Part shown: piece after piece, positions 27,200-42,612 of the stretch
Position numbering within the stretch: the first letter of the stretch is position 1
How the letters are laid out: each line of letters opens with the position of its first letter
Assembly (NCBI GenBank): GCA_033239005.1
Contig: BSQZ01000011.1
Coordinates: 8,893,501 to 8,957,500 of the forward strand
Reading direction: 5' to 3'
Length of the DNA: 64,000 nt
From: Lamellibrachia satsuma
Taxonomy: Eukaryota > Annelida > Polychaeta > Sabellida > Siboglinidae
Translations under genes and position numbers: made by a program
The notes under the pieces: model-generated
What the model was told of the DNA's origin: nothing
Databases searched by the model: none
What the model saw: the letters and a program-made list of their open reading frames with translations, nothing else

Positions 27200-30058
27200 G
27201 CCCTCCTGAGATATGTGTCAACCTTGTTTTTAAACATATTCACGCTGCTAGCAGTTACACAATCTGTAGACAATTTGTTCCATTAATTTATTGTCCTCTG
27301 TGAGAACGAGTGCTTCCTGATGTCCAATCTACATTGATCCTTTACTAATTTTACCTCATGTCCTCTAGTTCTGCTATCCTTCTTGAGTGAGAAAAACATA
27401 TTTCTATCAATATTTTCATACCCATTCAATATCTTAAAAACTTCAATCTGATCTCCTCTTAACCTCCTTGTCTCTAGAGTTGTTAAACCACATTCTTTCA
27501 GGCGTTCTTCATAACTAAGGTCTCTAAGTTCTGGAATCATTTTAGTTGCTCTCCTTTGTTGCGTTCAAGCGTATCTATATCCTTCTTACGATATGGTCTC
27601 CATGCTTGTATGCAGTATTCTAAATGAGGTCTAACTATTGCTTTATAAAGAGCTATAATTAACTTTTTTCCCTTGTATGTTATGTTTCTTCTAATCAATC
27701 CAAGAATTTGATTACCCTTTGAAGCTGCAATACCACACTGCTCTGAAACTTTCATATCAGCGCTTATTGTAACTCCTAAGTCCTTTTCTTTTACAGTAGT
27801 ACCCAAAACAGTATCTCCCATTTTATAGTTTACATTCAAGTTCCCATGTCATGTATGTAGGCATTTACATTTCCCAAAATTGAACAGCATCTGCCATTTC
27901 TCAGACCATTTCACTAATCTGTCTAGATCGTTTTGTAAATGTTGTTTATCACCATCAGTATTAACATTTCTAAACAATTTTGTGTCATCCGCAAATTTCA
28001 GTACGTTACTTGTTGTACTGTCGTCCAAGTCATTGATATAAATTAAGAATAATATAGGTCCTAATACTGATCCTTGAGGTACCCCACTCAAAACCGATTT
28101 CCAATTTGAAACTTCTCCATCTACTACAACTCGTTGCCTTCTGTCAGTCAGCCATTATTCTATCCAGCCAGTTATGCTATCCCCGATACCATGGGCTTTT
28201 AATTTAAGTAGTAATCTTTGATGTGGCACTTTGTCTAAAGCTTTCTGAAAATCTAAGTAGATAATATCTACTGGCGATCCCACGTCTATCCACTTAGTGA
28301 TTTCTTCCAAAAAACATAACATATTTGTTAAGCATGACCTCGCTTTAAGGAATCCATGTTGAGATGAATTTAATAATTTATGCTTAACGAGGAAGTCCAC
28401 CATATGGTCTTTAATTAACCTTTCTAATAATTTACAAATCACTGACGTTAAACTCACTGGTCTGTAATTCTCTGACTTATTTCTCGAACCCTTTTTAAAT
28501 AATGGTATGATGTTTGCTTCTTTCCATTCAAACGGAACAACTCCCTCTTTTAATGACAAGTTGAATACTCTTGCAAGTGGTATACTGATTTGATCTACTG
28601 TTTCCATTAGTAATTTTGGAGGAATCCCATCCACTCCCGGTGATTTGTTATCCTTCATTGCCTTTATTTTCTTAGCTACCAATTCTGGAGTTACAACTAA
28701 CGGTCCTAAATAGTCAGATTTAGCCCCCTGAAATTTAGCATCAGCAACTGATAATGAACTAATATCTTCTTTGGTAAACACTGAACTGAAGTAACCATTT
28801 AGGTCTTCCGTCATTAAAAACCCCTGTGATATTATAATTCCAGCACTGTCTTCTAGAGGTCCAACCTTGTCTTGTACGTTTTGTTTACTCCTGACATATG
28901 CATAAAACCTCTTGCTGTCATTTTTATGTCACATGCCAGTTTTTGCTCATAGCTTCTTTTAGATTGTCTGATTTCAGTTGTAGCTGCATTAAGTGCCTAT
29001 TTGTATTTTGCATAGTCTTCTTCCTTTCTGGTACGCCTATAAACCCTCCACATAGTTTGCTTTAGCATTATTTTTCTAATTGCCTCTTTTGACAAGTGTT
29101 TCTTTCTACACCGTTTTCCTTGCTTTTGGAAGGGAACAAATTTATCGATGATACTCTCAATTTCATATTTTAGAATATTCCAACATTCAATTGCAGTCTT
29201 ATTCATCAGCATGTTATTCCAATCTAGCTTTGCTAAGTATTTTCTCATATCTTTGTAGTTACCTTTGTGGAAGTTTCTCTTGTACGTTTTCTTATTTTTA
29301 CTTTCTGATTTTACATTGATGTCAAAATGTATTTGATTATGGTCACTATAACCCAATTGTTCAAATATTTTTACATTGTCCACTAATTCTTTTTGTGATG
29401 ACAAAACTATATCTAATACATTTTCTCCCCTGGTTGATTCTAGTACGTGCTGAGTAAGAAAGCTATCCTGGATTAAACATAGAAATTGTTGATCCTCAAT
29501 CCCTGTGCTCTCTAGAGAATTCCATTGTATGTGTCCATGGTTAAAATCTCCCATTATGATACATCCCCCGTTACTAACTTCCTTTATAGCGTTTTTTATT
29601 TTTGTGTTGTCCTCTTCGTTTATGTTTGGACTTCGGTAAACTAATCCAATAGTTAATTTTGAATTTCCTGAAACAATTTTGCACCAAACAGCTTCATCGC
29701 AATCTGCTTCCCTTTCTAGTTTTATTTCATAAGCCTGAATAGATTCTTTAACATATAAAATAACTCCCCCGCCCCTTCTTCCTATTCGATCGTTCCTAAA
29801 CATTACGTATCCTGTCCGTCCTAATTCAGCATCTGTTATATCTATGTTGGCCCATGATTCAGTTATACCAATTATGTGAGGGTCAATATCTTCTACCATA
29901 ATATTTAATTCGTTTTTCTTATTTACTATGCTCCTTGCATTTAAACATACGCATCTATAACCTTTTTCAGATATGTTTTTCGGATGATTTGATACTGGTT
30001 TATCTGTGCTAGTGGCCTCTTGTTCTGCTTGAGACACCTCTAGGTAACCCCCCTGCAC
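27200..30058 (-). pseudogene. CR1 ORF2 (APE endonuclease + reverse transcriptase), disrupted
   Basis: The endonuclease part is intact over 353 codons (30058-28997). It includes NARSIVNKKNEL, GITESW, RRGGGVILY, VYRSPN, MGDFN and SDHNQIHFD, covering the APE catalytic motifs. A TAG after DYAKYK and a one-base loss near 28920 break the linker. The RT follows at 28814-27850 with KSPGVDGIP, NYRPVSLTSV, SGVPQGSVLGPILF and FADDTKLF, the metal-binding box. The thumb contains AWRPYRKKDIDTLER and TRRLRGDQIEVFKILNGY. Further breaks occur after GDSITGWIE (stop), at KCKCLHT (stop), near 27540 (frameshift) and after SQRTIN. It would copy LINE RNA at nicked target DNA if intact. It is dead here. Confidence 0.93.
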
Positions 30059-30060
30059 TT

Positions 30061-31384
30061 CTAGTTTAAAGAATGTTTACTTCCAAAAATATTTGTCATT
30101 GTACCCAAGTCGCTATCTACTGCTGCTGAAAGTTTGTCCGCGAATACTGCCGCCCCCTTTCCACTTAAATGAAGCCCATTCTTCATGTATATATCAGCCC
30201 TCCCAACAAAACTTCTCCATAAATCCACAAATCCAATTTCCTCTTCCCTACACAGCCTCTGGACTAACATGTTAATTGCCATCCCCCGACAATTTCGATA
30301 TTTGTGACCCCTCCTGCCCATTACAGGTAAAATCCCTGACAGTATTACCTGCTCAATCCGCGTCTGTTTTAGTGTTCTGACCAACTGCCTATATTTCCTA
30401 ACTATGGCAGTTGTACCCTCCCTCTCTACGTTATTTGTCCCTACGTGTACTAAAACAGATCCACCCTTACCCGAGCCTACGATGTTTTTTACCCTCTCAG
30501 TTATCGCCTCTATTTTGGCTCCAGGGAAGCAGACCACCACATCATCTCCCTTGTTTAAGACTCTGTCGGTCTTCCTAACTATCGAATCCCCCACAAACAC
30601 CCTCGCTCTCTTCCTCACCCCCTCTATCACTGCTGCAGAATAACTCTTCCTTTCGATCCCCTCCATCACATTCTGTCCTGACCCCTTCCCTCCTGTCTCC
30701 CCCACTTCCCATTCCTTTGCTCTTGTCTCTCCCACTCCCCTCTCCTTCACTCCTGTTGTTTTCCCTTCCGTCTCCCCCACTCCCTTCTCCTTCCCTCCTG
30801 TCTCCCCATACTCCCCTCTCCTTCACTCCGGTTGTTTTCCCTTCCGTCTCCCCCACTCCCTTCTCCTTCCCTCCTGTCTCCGCTACTCCCCTCTCCTTCA
30901 CTCCGGTTGTCTTCCCTCCCGTCTCCCCCACTCCCTTCTCCTTCCCTCCTGTCTCCCCTACTTCCCTTTCCTTCGTTCCGGTTGTCTTCCCTCCCGTTCC
31001 TTTCCTTCCCGTCTCCTTACGTCCTGTCTCATTATGACCTGTCACCTTCCCTCCTCTCAGCTTCCTCCCAGGCTGAGGTGAGCTCTCCCTAGCATATCTT
31101 GTGTCTTTCCCCACTTTATCGTCTACTGTTCCCCCACCGGAACTACTGGCACAACTCCCCTGTTCCCTTCCCACCATTGCCACAACGAGCAGCCTCAGCT
31201 CTTCCAACTCCACCTCCAGTTCCTTCATCTTCGCGCATCCCCTACACTCAAAACTAAAACTATCTGCCTGGACCTCAGCCCAGGACTTCTCGCACCCAGA
31301 CTTGACGAAGTCCACCCAGTTACTGCAACTGCCACAAATTAAGTGCCTTGTGGCCTTTAACTGCCGTTTGCACGGCGCCATCAT
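30061..31384 (-). pseudogene. CR1 ORF1 (PHD-like finger + esterase), one frameshift
   Basis: The ATG at 31384 opens a frame whose first 52 residues hold a Cys/His cluster (C5, H14, C17, C20, W23, C31, C47, C50), resembling a PHD finger. A Lys/Gly/Glu-rich linker of imperfect repeats (such as GGKEKGVGETEGKTTGVKER) follows. The C-terminal part is an SGNH-type esterase: FVGDSIVRK carries the nucleophile motif, VHVGTNNV resembles the Gly-Asn block, and NGLHLSGKG supplies the His. An extra base near 30808 inside the repeated linker shifts the frame, so the two halves are read separately (31384-30575 and 30780-30061). The stop of ORF1 at 30061 almost touches the first ORF2 Met at 30058. Confidence 0.87.
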
Positions 31385-31671
31385 ACAATTTAGTTTTAAT
31401 TAGTTTGCTACGTTAGCCTTGAATAAGGCTGTTTTTGTGATCAAAACAACACTTTAGGCTAATATTAACTGTGTCTTCTATTAACCTCGCATGAGAAAAA
31501 AAATCCTGCCACGTAGCGAATACGGAGAACACTGTGTAACAAAACAACGAAGTCAGTATGTACTAATTTACGCTAAAATCCTGCTGTTAATTCCTTTTTA
31601 CTGAAAACGTTTACTACCACTATGTCAGATATTACCTTATGTATGTAATTTAAGTAAATAAATCACTTTAT

Positions 31672-31813
<142 letters not shown>

Positions 31814-31909
31814 CCAATGTAAACGATAGCTCGATGCACGGGTTGAATGACCTGTAAACAAACTCCCTTTTATCACTCGTTGAGTTTGAATCCGGGAAAA
31901 AAAAATACT

Positions 31910-32216
31910 ACCTCTGTTAACAAAAACGGTTTCTTAATATATGTCTACAAGAAGTTGGTGAATAATATATGTATAATACTAATACTTATTCTAACCAATA
32001 TTCAATGTTACTGACTATTCACTATGTTATCTCAATTTTCGAATTGTAAACACCCCTATTAACGCTCGCTGAATTCCCTGACAGAATCCGAAACTAACTT
32101 ACTCTAAAATATTCCCTCTGACTATTAATTAACAAAACCTGTTTCCTAAAATATGTCTACAATACGTTTGTGTATAATATATATGCAATAGTAATACTTA
32201 TTCTATTTGATATTCC
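31910..32216. repeat. Two diverged subrepeats, about 200 bp apart
   Basis: The segments about 31910-31998 and 32115-32216 share CTCTG, TTAACAAAA, ATATGTCTACAA, ATAATATAT and TAATACTTATTCTA in order. Subrepeats upstream of ORF1 fit a LINE 5' untranslated region with internal promoter units. That role is inference. Confidence 0.55.
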
Positions 32217-33578
32217 GCGTATTTCTGTAAATGATCTACACCAAATTCAAGTGGCTGCACCAAGTCCAAGTAGACGGAAGTCTGAACATTACAAGAGTAC
32301 ATCTCGACAACCTCGAAAAAGATTATATGGATATGTTTGGATTGTGTAGTGATAATGACGCCAGAAAGACTAGGTGAAGCAGCACTAAAGTGGAATATAT
32401 CTATAAAAGGGAAGGCCTAGTAGAGAAACCTTGAAATGAACCTTCTCAAGAGAGGGAAATAATTTATGCCTCGAAGCCCTAGATGGGACGGCAGTTGTGG
32501 CCCAGGACAGGGTACAGTGCGATGATTCCCGCATGTGCGACACTTTGAAGAAGTAGACAGTGAAAAATGGTGACAGCAGTCTCATACGTTCTCTTGTTGA
32601 AACTAGAAATATGGACAGGTAATCTCAGTACATAATGAATTCAATAATCGACAGAAATACGCCGTTGGCTTGTACTACTTACGTTATACATCGAGTTTAG
32701 CGTTAATTTCCTCCAGCTCGATAAATAACTCTACGTCTTGCGCAGCCATTGACAGAACACTGACAGCAAGGACGACATAGCACGTGTGATGTAGGGCTAC
32801 CTCATACTCATCCTATGTGCAATTGTCGGTGTCTCAGAGATCGACTAATTGGCGCGCTTCGAAGGTGTTTCCCTTTCGCTTATGTGAATATTTAATTATG
32901 TGCTTATCATAGATTTAGGTTAGGTCACGGCCGGTTATGGTTATGGCTGCTCAAACGTTTAACTCTGACGTTGCATGTTTCTTTCCTAGATGGCGATGAT
33001 GGCGACGAAGAGATGACGATGATGATTATGATGACAATTTGATTGAAAGCCTTTCATACAAATTTACTACAGTGTTGTTACTATGACGATATGCATGTAG
33101 TTATGACAATAACTGTAGTAGCAGAGTATCTGCCTGCGTTCACAATGTGGTGTATGTTAATAAAATCACTAACTGTTGTGTATATCTAATCCCAGGAACA
33201 CACATGTTCAGCTACCTACGAATTATGCCTCACATTTATATACGAAGCAGACTTCGTATATCAACAGCGCCAGTCGTGGGTCCACACAGGATGACGTTTT
33301 TAGTACAATTTCTTTCGGTTTTATCGTGTGTTTATTTCACAGACGGTCAACGATCCAATACGTGGTGTTAACGTGTACGTGGTGTGAATTCACGGTCTTA
33401 GTAGCTATGCGTTGACATAGCCACATATCAAGCTGAACAATCGGCAACTCTGCTAATCGCCTGACGTAAGATGTAAGGTGAGATGTAAGGTAAGATGTAA
33501 GGTGAGATAGGGCCTACGGTCGGATGGCACGCCAAGAGATATACAGGACGCGTCGCCGTCTTCGTCGTTACAACTCAC

Positions 33579-33672
33579 CTGATGTCACGTAGCGCGTCAA
33601 ACAGAAGATGAGGACACAGACGCCGCACAGCGTTCGTGCGATGACGTTCCCCAGCGTCTCTCCCCCGCCCAT
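33579..33672 (-). CDS. Putative first coding exon with signal peptide, copy 2
   Basis: This is the tandem duplicate of the exon at 23553-23646. It has the same ATG context, 31 codons, hydrophobic core TLCGVCVLIFCLT, and a phase 1 GTGAGT donor after 33579. It differs by GGA to GGG (silent) and CTC to ATC (Leu to Ile). The CR1 LINE at 27.1-32.3 kb lies downstream on the same strand, within or beyond what would be its first intron. It may be a paralogous gene start, or one copy may be a promoter-only duplicate. No second exon was recognised. Confidence 0.48.
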
Positions 33673-34360
33673 CCAGTCGTCTCCCACACTATGTCATCCT
33701 AGCCGACCGTGAGGTCGTACCCATGGGCGGAGTCCGGCTAGATGGTTACGTCCGGGTAAAGGCCCGGTGGTCGAAGACGCTGACGCTGCCGCAACACGCG
33801 TCCGCTGCTAGTGAGGCTGACGAACAGATTGAACTGCTTCGACGTACCGCCACCGTCTGTGTTGTCGCCACCGCCACCTACGCCAAGAGCGGTGCTGTGG
33901 CGCAGTGGTTCGACGCACGCTGGCTACTGTTAGAACCTTGCGCAACTAACACCGTTCTCGTTGCTTCGAATCACTCAACTATATGACAGTCTCATGATGT
34001 TGCCACTACGTATACGGGGGAATGTAGTTTCTCATCTGCTTACGCTAACGAACTTGGGTTTAAGCACAGGCTCCTTCGGTCTAAACGGCTCTTTAACACA
34101 AATTGTCCTCTTGATCAAACTTGGATAACTGATATATCGCATCGAAAACTGTGATTATATTGCAAATTACTAAAGCTAATTAAGTGACACTTTGCCAAGC
34201 AGACACCTTCTTACTATGACTCAGTTCAATGTAGCAGCAAATGCGTTTATGTCAAACTAGTTTTGCCTATACCAACACTATTCAGAGTTATCTTAAATGT
34301 AACGCTCCGAGCTTTGGAGGAAAATATATTAAGCAGACTTATTTATTGTATTGAAATATA

Positions 34361-35726
34361 TATGATTGTCACGAAATATTTCAATTGGCAGCATCCATCC
34401 TATATCTGGGTAAAACAGTCCCTGTAATCTCGTTATATAATTTACGGCACTTCGCTCAGCCCGAGCATTCAATAAACATTTATGCACGTTGCACCTGTGT
34501 GCCATACGATGTGTGCATGCTCGCGCGCGCGCGCGTGTATATGCCATACAAGCTAAAGTTCAAGGAACAGCACCCATTCAGCAGTTCAGTACATACACGC
34601 TTCTAGCCAAATGTGCTGAATAGGTGTCGTAGACGCAACGACAGTGGAGTATTAGCCAGACGAAGAGTATTGGGCCAGATGCAACGCATGAAGTAACATT
34701 AGTGAAGAACAAACAGTGTAGATGAGTATATTTCACGAAGTGCTCATTCTCAGAGAGGACAGTAAATTAATGGAATTAATCACCTACGGATTGTATAAAT
34801 GCTAGAAAAGTGAATATGTTTAAAAACAAAATTGACAAATATATCAAAAGGGCGGGTTACACTTACACTCGTGTTTTTTTTGTTGGTTTGGATGGCAATC
34901 TTGTTAATTCTTGCTAAATAACAAACAAGATGGTTTAGGCGGGAATGTGATTGAAAACTGATCCTAATTCTGGTAGAAAAGGATGTGGACTGTTCGAGTT
35001 AATAATAGGCAACTATAAGTAAAGCTGTTCCTCACTGCAATTCCGGTCCTTATAGAACTGATGACATTAACTGTTTCACGAGATGAGGGTTACGTGACAA
35101 TACATGAACACACAATTCAATATTTGATGAGGATATCATGACAAGCAATGCATCAAACATTTGTAAGTTATAAATGATTATAAGATATAGAAGGTACTTT
35201 TAAATATATTGTGTATAGTTGAACGAACGTACCGTCAAAAATGGTTAATTGTTAAAACATGGTCAAACAAACATGCCATAGGCAAATGGAAGATGAAGGA
35301 AAAAAACTGATGACTCGACGACCTAACGGGTCGGACCGTGAACTCGTGGCCGAACGTGAATGTGTATGTACGTACATGGGCGGATGTGTCAAAACAAGAC
35401 TGGTTAATATGAAGAGAGACGATCCAGTGACATCAAACAAAAACTGATACTCATTATTTTAAGTGTAAGTGTTACCTGAATAATTAAGAAGAGGGCTTAC
35501 ACACAATGATTCGGCAATTGTCCGACAATAACGTTGGCAGGAATTTCCGTAAAGACCGTGCGTCTGATTTCCCAGAGGTAATTTGCCATTCAAGACAGGC
35601 ATTCAATATTAACTCTGTTAATGTTGTGACGAACTTAGAGGCCAGTCTATCATGCCACGGAATCTAATAAAGAAACTGTAGTCGGAAATACGTTAAGTAA
35701 CTACACTGTCCTCGTTGAAGCGCGCG
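34361..35726. other. Unannotated stretch
   Basis: No gene was recognised. A short (CG)n run (GCGCGCGCGCGCG) sits near 34521-34536. Confidence 0.45.
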
Positions 35727-35945
35727 TGCATTTGTGCGCGCGCGCGCGCGCGTGTGTGTGTGTGCGCGTGTGTGTGCGTGTGTGTTTGCCTGTGTATGTA
35801 CGTGTGTGTGTGCGTATTTGTATGTGAGTGTGTGTGTGTGTGCGTGTGTGTGCGTGCGTGCGTGCGCTCGTGCGTATGAGTGTGCGAGTGTGTGTGCGTG
35901 TGTGTACGTGTGTTTGCGTGCGAGAGCGTGCATGTCATGCATGTG
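35727..35945. repeat. (CG)n(TG)n mixed alternating purine-pyrimidine tract
   Basis: A GCGCGC run followed by TG with frequent CG, TATG and AGTG variants. This is the classic composition for Z-DNA. Confidence 0.93.
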
Positions 35946-37862
<1,917 letters not shown>

Positions 37863-39280
37863 CCCTCTTGCGGGTTACTCATCTAGCGCTATGAACAATC
37901 TTCGAGTAAAGTACTTCCATATGCTAGACTGATATTTGTCACTTGCTATGTTTACATTATTCACAGTACTAGGCTATGTATAATATCAGTGGATGCAATA
38001 GTTTCTACCGAAAAGCGACGATGACGGTCAATGACCCAATCCTGCATCACCGAAGTCAGTTATTGCTAGAACCTCCCAGAACATGACCAGTCATGCAGCT
38101 CTGAGGCCACGTCACGCCAACGAATACTAGCCACTGATTCGGGCGTCATCGGACTATTATTAATGACTGCTGGGCATTCCGAGGAATAGTGGTGTTTAAT
38201 TATTAAATGAAGTGAGAAACATAATCCACATTAACCTTACCTGGCCGTAGGGTCATAACACGTTGTATTAAGTGATTAATCAGTAGTAGTGCACACTGGG
38301 CGTGATGATCTCTGTTGGATATTTGCGCCAAATCTGGCCGTACCTGTCTTGGCCGGGTGTTACGTCTTCATCGAGGCTAAACCACTTACAGTGAGTAGAC
38401 AAACAACGAGCCGGTGGCACTTTGGCGAAATTGCACCGCTGATTGTGATGTTGCTAGAAATATACAATAACACAATAAAATATAAGGCAACCATGTCACC
38501 TTGAACCAAAGTTGAGAGGCGCATTAACGTCAATGGGTTAGGGAAAGTCTGTAACAATTTCCAAATCGGTCATCACTAATTGGTTAGGTGCCGCTAACTA
38601 ACTATGGAGAATAAGGTTTAACATATAGATATTGAGTGAAACTCATCATAATATCTTTTAATATATAATATTTTATTTGACGTAATTTTTTCAAGTATTT
38701 TTAATAGGCATATTTTTTTCGAGGTATTTTTTCACGAATTGTGTGAAACGTAACGATGTATACTGGTCGCAGAAAAAAATTTCACATTTAATAGAATACG
38801 CACTTCTTGAGAATAATCTGTACGGATGAGCTTAGGGTTGAAGTCACGTAGGTCCACAATGTACACAATGTACATTAATTTTTATACAGCAAACATAGCA
38901 TTGTCCAATACATATTTAGGGCAATCTGGTGCAAAACGGCTCCTGGAGGTAAGACGCATTCCCAGCCAAATATAAAACTATGAACGTCCCAAAATCTCGT
39001 GCAAAATTAAAATAACATCTAAATAACACCCACACCGAAAGCTCTGTAACACGAAAGAGATGTAATTAAATCAGTGTGTTTTTTTAGTTTTGTGCGCTGT
39101 TATACGCTCTGATCTAATAATTTGGCAATAGTAAAATGGTGCAACTCACTATATGACAACATGAATCATGAACTTAATTGGTGACATTATAATATTATTA
39201 ATCAGTTGACAAGTCAAACAATACAAAATGGGCAATAGTATGTTGTGTTTTATATACGTCGTGTTAAGACTCACGTAGTG
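37863..39280. other. Unannotated stretch
   Basis: No gene or transposon was recognised on either strand. Confidence 0.45.
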
Positions 39281-40420
39281 CGTGTGGGGCAAGACGGTCC
39301 CCATGCATGTGGGGCAAGACGGTCCCCATGCATGTGGGGCAAGACTGTCCCCATGCATGTGGAGCAAGACGGTCCCCATGCATGTGGGGCAAGACGGTCC
39401 CATGCATGTGGGGCAAGACGGTCCCCATGCATGTGGGGCAAGACGGTCCCCATGCATGTGGGGCAAGACGGTTCCCATGTATGTGGAGCAAGACGGTCCC
39501 CATGTATGTGGGGCAAGACGGTCCCCATGCATGTGGAGCAAGACGGTCCCCATGCATATGGAGCAAGACGGTCCCCATGCATGTGGGGCAAGACGGTCCC
39601 CATGCATGTGGAGCAAGACGGTCCCCATGCATATGGAGCAAGACGGTCCCCATGCATGTGGGGCAAGACGGTCCCCATGCATGTGGGGCAAGACGGTCCC
39701 CATGCATGTGGAGCAAGACGGTCCCCATGCATGTGGGGCAAGACGGTCCCCATGCATGTGGGGCAAGACGGTCCCCATGCATGTGGGGCAAGACGGTCCC
39801 CATGCATGTGGGGCAAGACTGTCCCCATGCATGTGGAGCAAGACGGTCCCCATGCATGTGGGGCAAGACGGTCCCATGCATGTGGGGCAAGACGGTCCCC
39901 ATGCATGTGGGGCAAGACGGTCCCCATGCATGTGGGGCAAGACGGTTCCCATGTATGTGGAGCAAGACGGTCCCCATGTATGTGGGGCAAGACGGTCCCC
40001 ATGCATGTGGAGCAAGACGGTCCCCATGCATATGGAGCAAGACGGTCCCCATGCATGTGGGGCAAGACGGTCCCCATGCATGTGGAGCAAGACGGTCCCC
40101 ATGCATATGGAGCAAGACGGTCCCCATGCATGTGGGGCAAGACGGTCCCCATGCATGTGGGGCAAGACGGTCCCCATGCATGTGGGGCAAGACGGTCCCC
40201 ATGCATGTGGGGCAAGACGGTCCCCATGCATGTGGGGCAAGATGGTCCCCATGCATGTGGGGCAAGACGGTCCCCATGCATGTGGGGCAAGACGGTCCCC
40301 ATGCATGTGGGGCAAGACGGTCCCCATGCATGTGGGGCAAGACGATCCCCATGCATGTGGGGCAAGACGGTCCCCATGCATGTGGGGCAAGACGGTCCCC
40401 ATTCAAGTGGGGCAAGATGG
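39281..40420. repeat. 25-bp minisatellite, about 46 units, with 474-bp higher-order repeat
   Basis: Units of 25 bp contain GTGGGGCAAGACGGTCCCCA followed by TGCAT. Variant marks (GAGC, CATATGG, CATGTATG, ACTGTCC, GTTCCC, and one 24-bp unit) recur in the same order 474 bp later, so 19 units were duplicated as one block. Both strands stay open for about 370-415 codons in several frames, purely because the repeat lacks stops. No protein is implied. Confidence 0.97.
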
Positions 40421-41024
40421 TTCCTATTTCTTATACCGCACGCATATGGTCATAAAGTATCAATTGTATTACACACGAACAATTATGTTTAATAAATTTA
40501 ATATAATATGAACGTTGTATAATTTACGTCCTGCTAGACTGTAGGCTGTAATTAGAATCGAAAATTACTAAGCCAATATGATATTACATATGAATAACAA
40601 GGTGCATATGATATGTTAACTTAAATTTAGCAATTACAATAGCCTAATATATTGCTACCATACCATTTGCATGTCTACATTTTATGTTTAGGCAGGGATT
40701 CGTTCATATAAGCGAAAACCACGGGGGAGGGAGCTATTTACTGTCTTGCCCCAGGCAGAGGGCCGTCTTATCCAATGGATGCGACCAGAAGGTTTGTCTG
40801 GGTATTCTTGCTATTTTTCAAATGCAACTCGTCTATGTTGTCAATTTGTTGAAAATAATTTTCCAATGGGTAACACGCATATCTGTCTACACTATGAGCA
40901 ATGGTGTACGATTTGAAAGTGTTCCTTTGGGGGCCGCGCTGTCCCAGGTTACCATATACATCCCACACCCCCGTTATAATATGATATCATAATATTATAT
41001 CATGTTACGTATACTGAAGTGCGA
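40421..41024. other. Unannotated stretch
   Basis: AT-rich, no feature recognised. Confidence 0.45.
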
Positions 41025-41160
41025 GGGCGGCAGAAGAAGAAGAGGAAGACCAGAGCTGCGATGGAAAGACAATGTCAAACGGGATATTGAAAGGGCAGGT
41101 ACGAACGACCAAAAGTGGAATACCATCGCAAAAGACAGAGGGAGATGGAGAGAGAGTTAA
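41025..41160 (+). mobile_element. RTE-like LINE, extreme C-terminal fragment
   Basis: The frame reads RRRRGRPELRWKDNVKRDIE and then KWNTIAKDRGRWRES before a stop. The (R)GRP-x-x-RW-x-D and DR-x-x-WR spacing is the standard C-terminus of many LINE reverse transcriptases. Only this end is present. Confidence 0.75.
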
Positions 41161-41745
41161 CAACGAAAGATGAAGAAGAAGGACCCCCCGCAAGGGACAA
41201 GGGGATGAAGAAGATACTGAAGTGCTCAGTTACAATGACGTAACAAGTTGTAAACAGCACTCGCGTTGTCCAGCCAACTAGGCGTTTATTCCTCTCTGCA
41301 AATGTCTGTTTTGAATGTATCATCAAGTTGTGGTAGTGGTGATATGCTGAGTGGCGCCACTGTTGGGAAGTGTCAGAGGTTGCCAGTTGAGAACAAAATG
41401 ATGGCGCCACCTATTGCAAAATGAATAATATTTTTTTGTAAGAAGGTTTCTATTTCAGAAATTGCACCGCCTACCGCTAAAGTTGCCACCAGTTTGGATA
41501 AAATTACACAATTGTTATTAATTTATAAGTCATGCAATTAGATAATGTGCATACCCATCGACAGTAAATTCATTCCCCGATAACATGTCATGTTAATCCG
41601 GTGTGCTGTTGAGCAGTGGAAGGTAACCATAGAAGGCTTAGTACAAAGTAAGCCGAACTTCCTGTTCAAACACTTATATTAATATAACCAAACAGTTTTG
41701 TTTACCTCAGTAGAATTTTCGCTACCTTGCCATGGTGGCCTCATC

Positions 41746-41799
41746 AGTACTAATGTAGGTTAGAAAAAATATCAAGTTAAAACCTTATCATTATGCTAG

Positions 41800-41871
<72 letters not shown>

Positions 41872-41914
41872 ATAACTGATATTCTAACACATGCATGCTA
41901 TAATACTATAATTA

Positions 41915-41962
<48 letters not shown>

Positions 41963-42069
41963 CATAATTATAGTATTATAGCATGCATGTGTTAGAATAT
42001 CAATTATACATATATACACGACTAGCATAATGATAATGTTTTAACTGGATATTTATTCTAACCTACATT

Positions 42070-42075
<6 letters not shown>
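41746..42075. mobile_element. 330-bp palindromic, MITE-like element
   Basis: The sequence from AGTACTAATGTAGGTTAGA at 41746 is mirrored by its complement ending at 42075. The inner arms ATTCTAACACATGCATGC (41881-41898) and GCATGCATGTGTTAGAAT pair as well. A central (TA)n run of about 40 bp forms the loop. The left arm contains an extra (TA)n expansion (about 41802-41866) absent from the right. There is no coding capacity. A nearly full palindrome fits a foldback MITE, but no target-site duplication is certain because both flanks are AT-rich. Confidence 0.72.
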
Positions 42076-42455
<380 letters not shown>

Positions 42456-42612
42456 TCCCCTTTCTAACTAACTATTATGTCGCTGCTCGGCTGGTATTAA
42501 GGTTCTGCTCCTGTAAGCACCCACTTGGGGCATCTTGTCGTGATATTGTACCATCATCGCACCTAGTCTTACAGGAGATGCATATATTATGATTTCTGTC
42601 TCCTTCTCTATG

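Noticed and set aside
39149..40511. Open frames of about 370-417 codons on both strands in the 25-bp repeat region
   Set aside because: The repeat unit has no stop codon in most frames and is not a multiple of three, so all frames are open together. There is no independent coding evidence.
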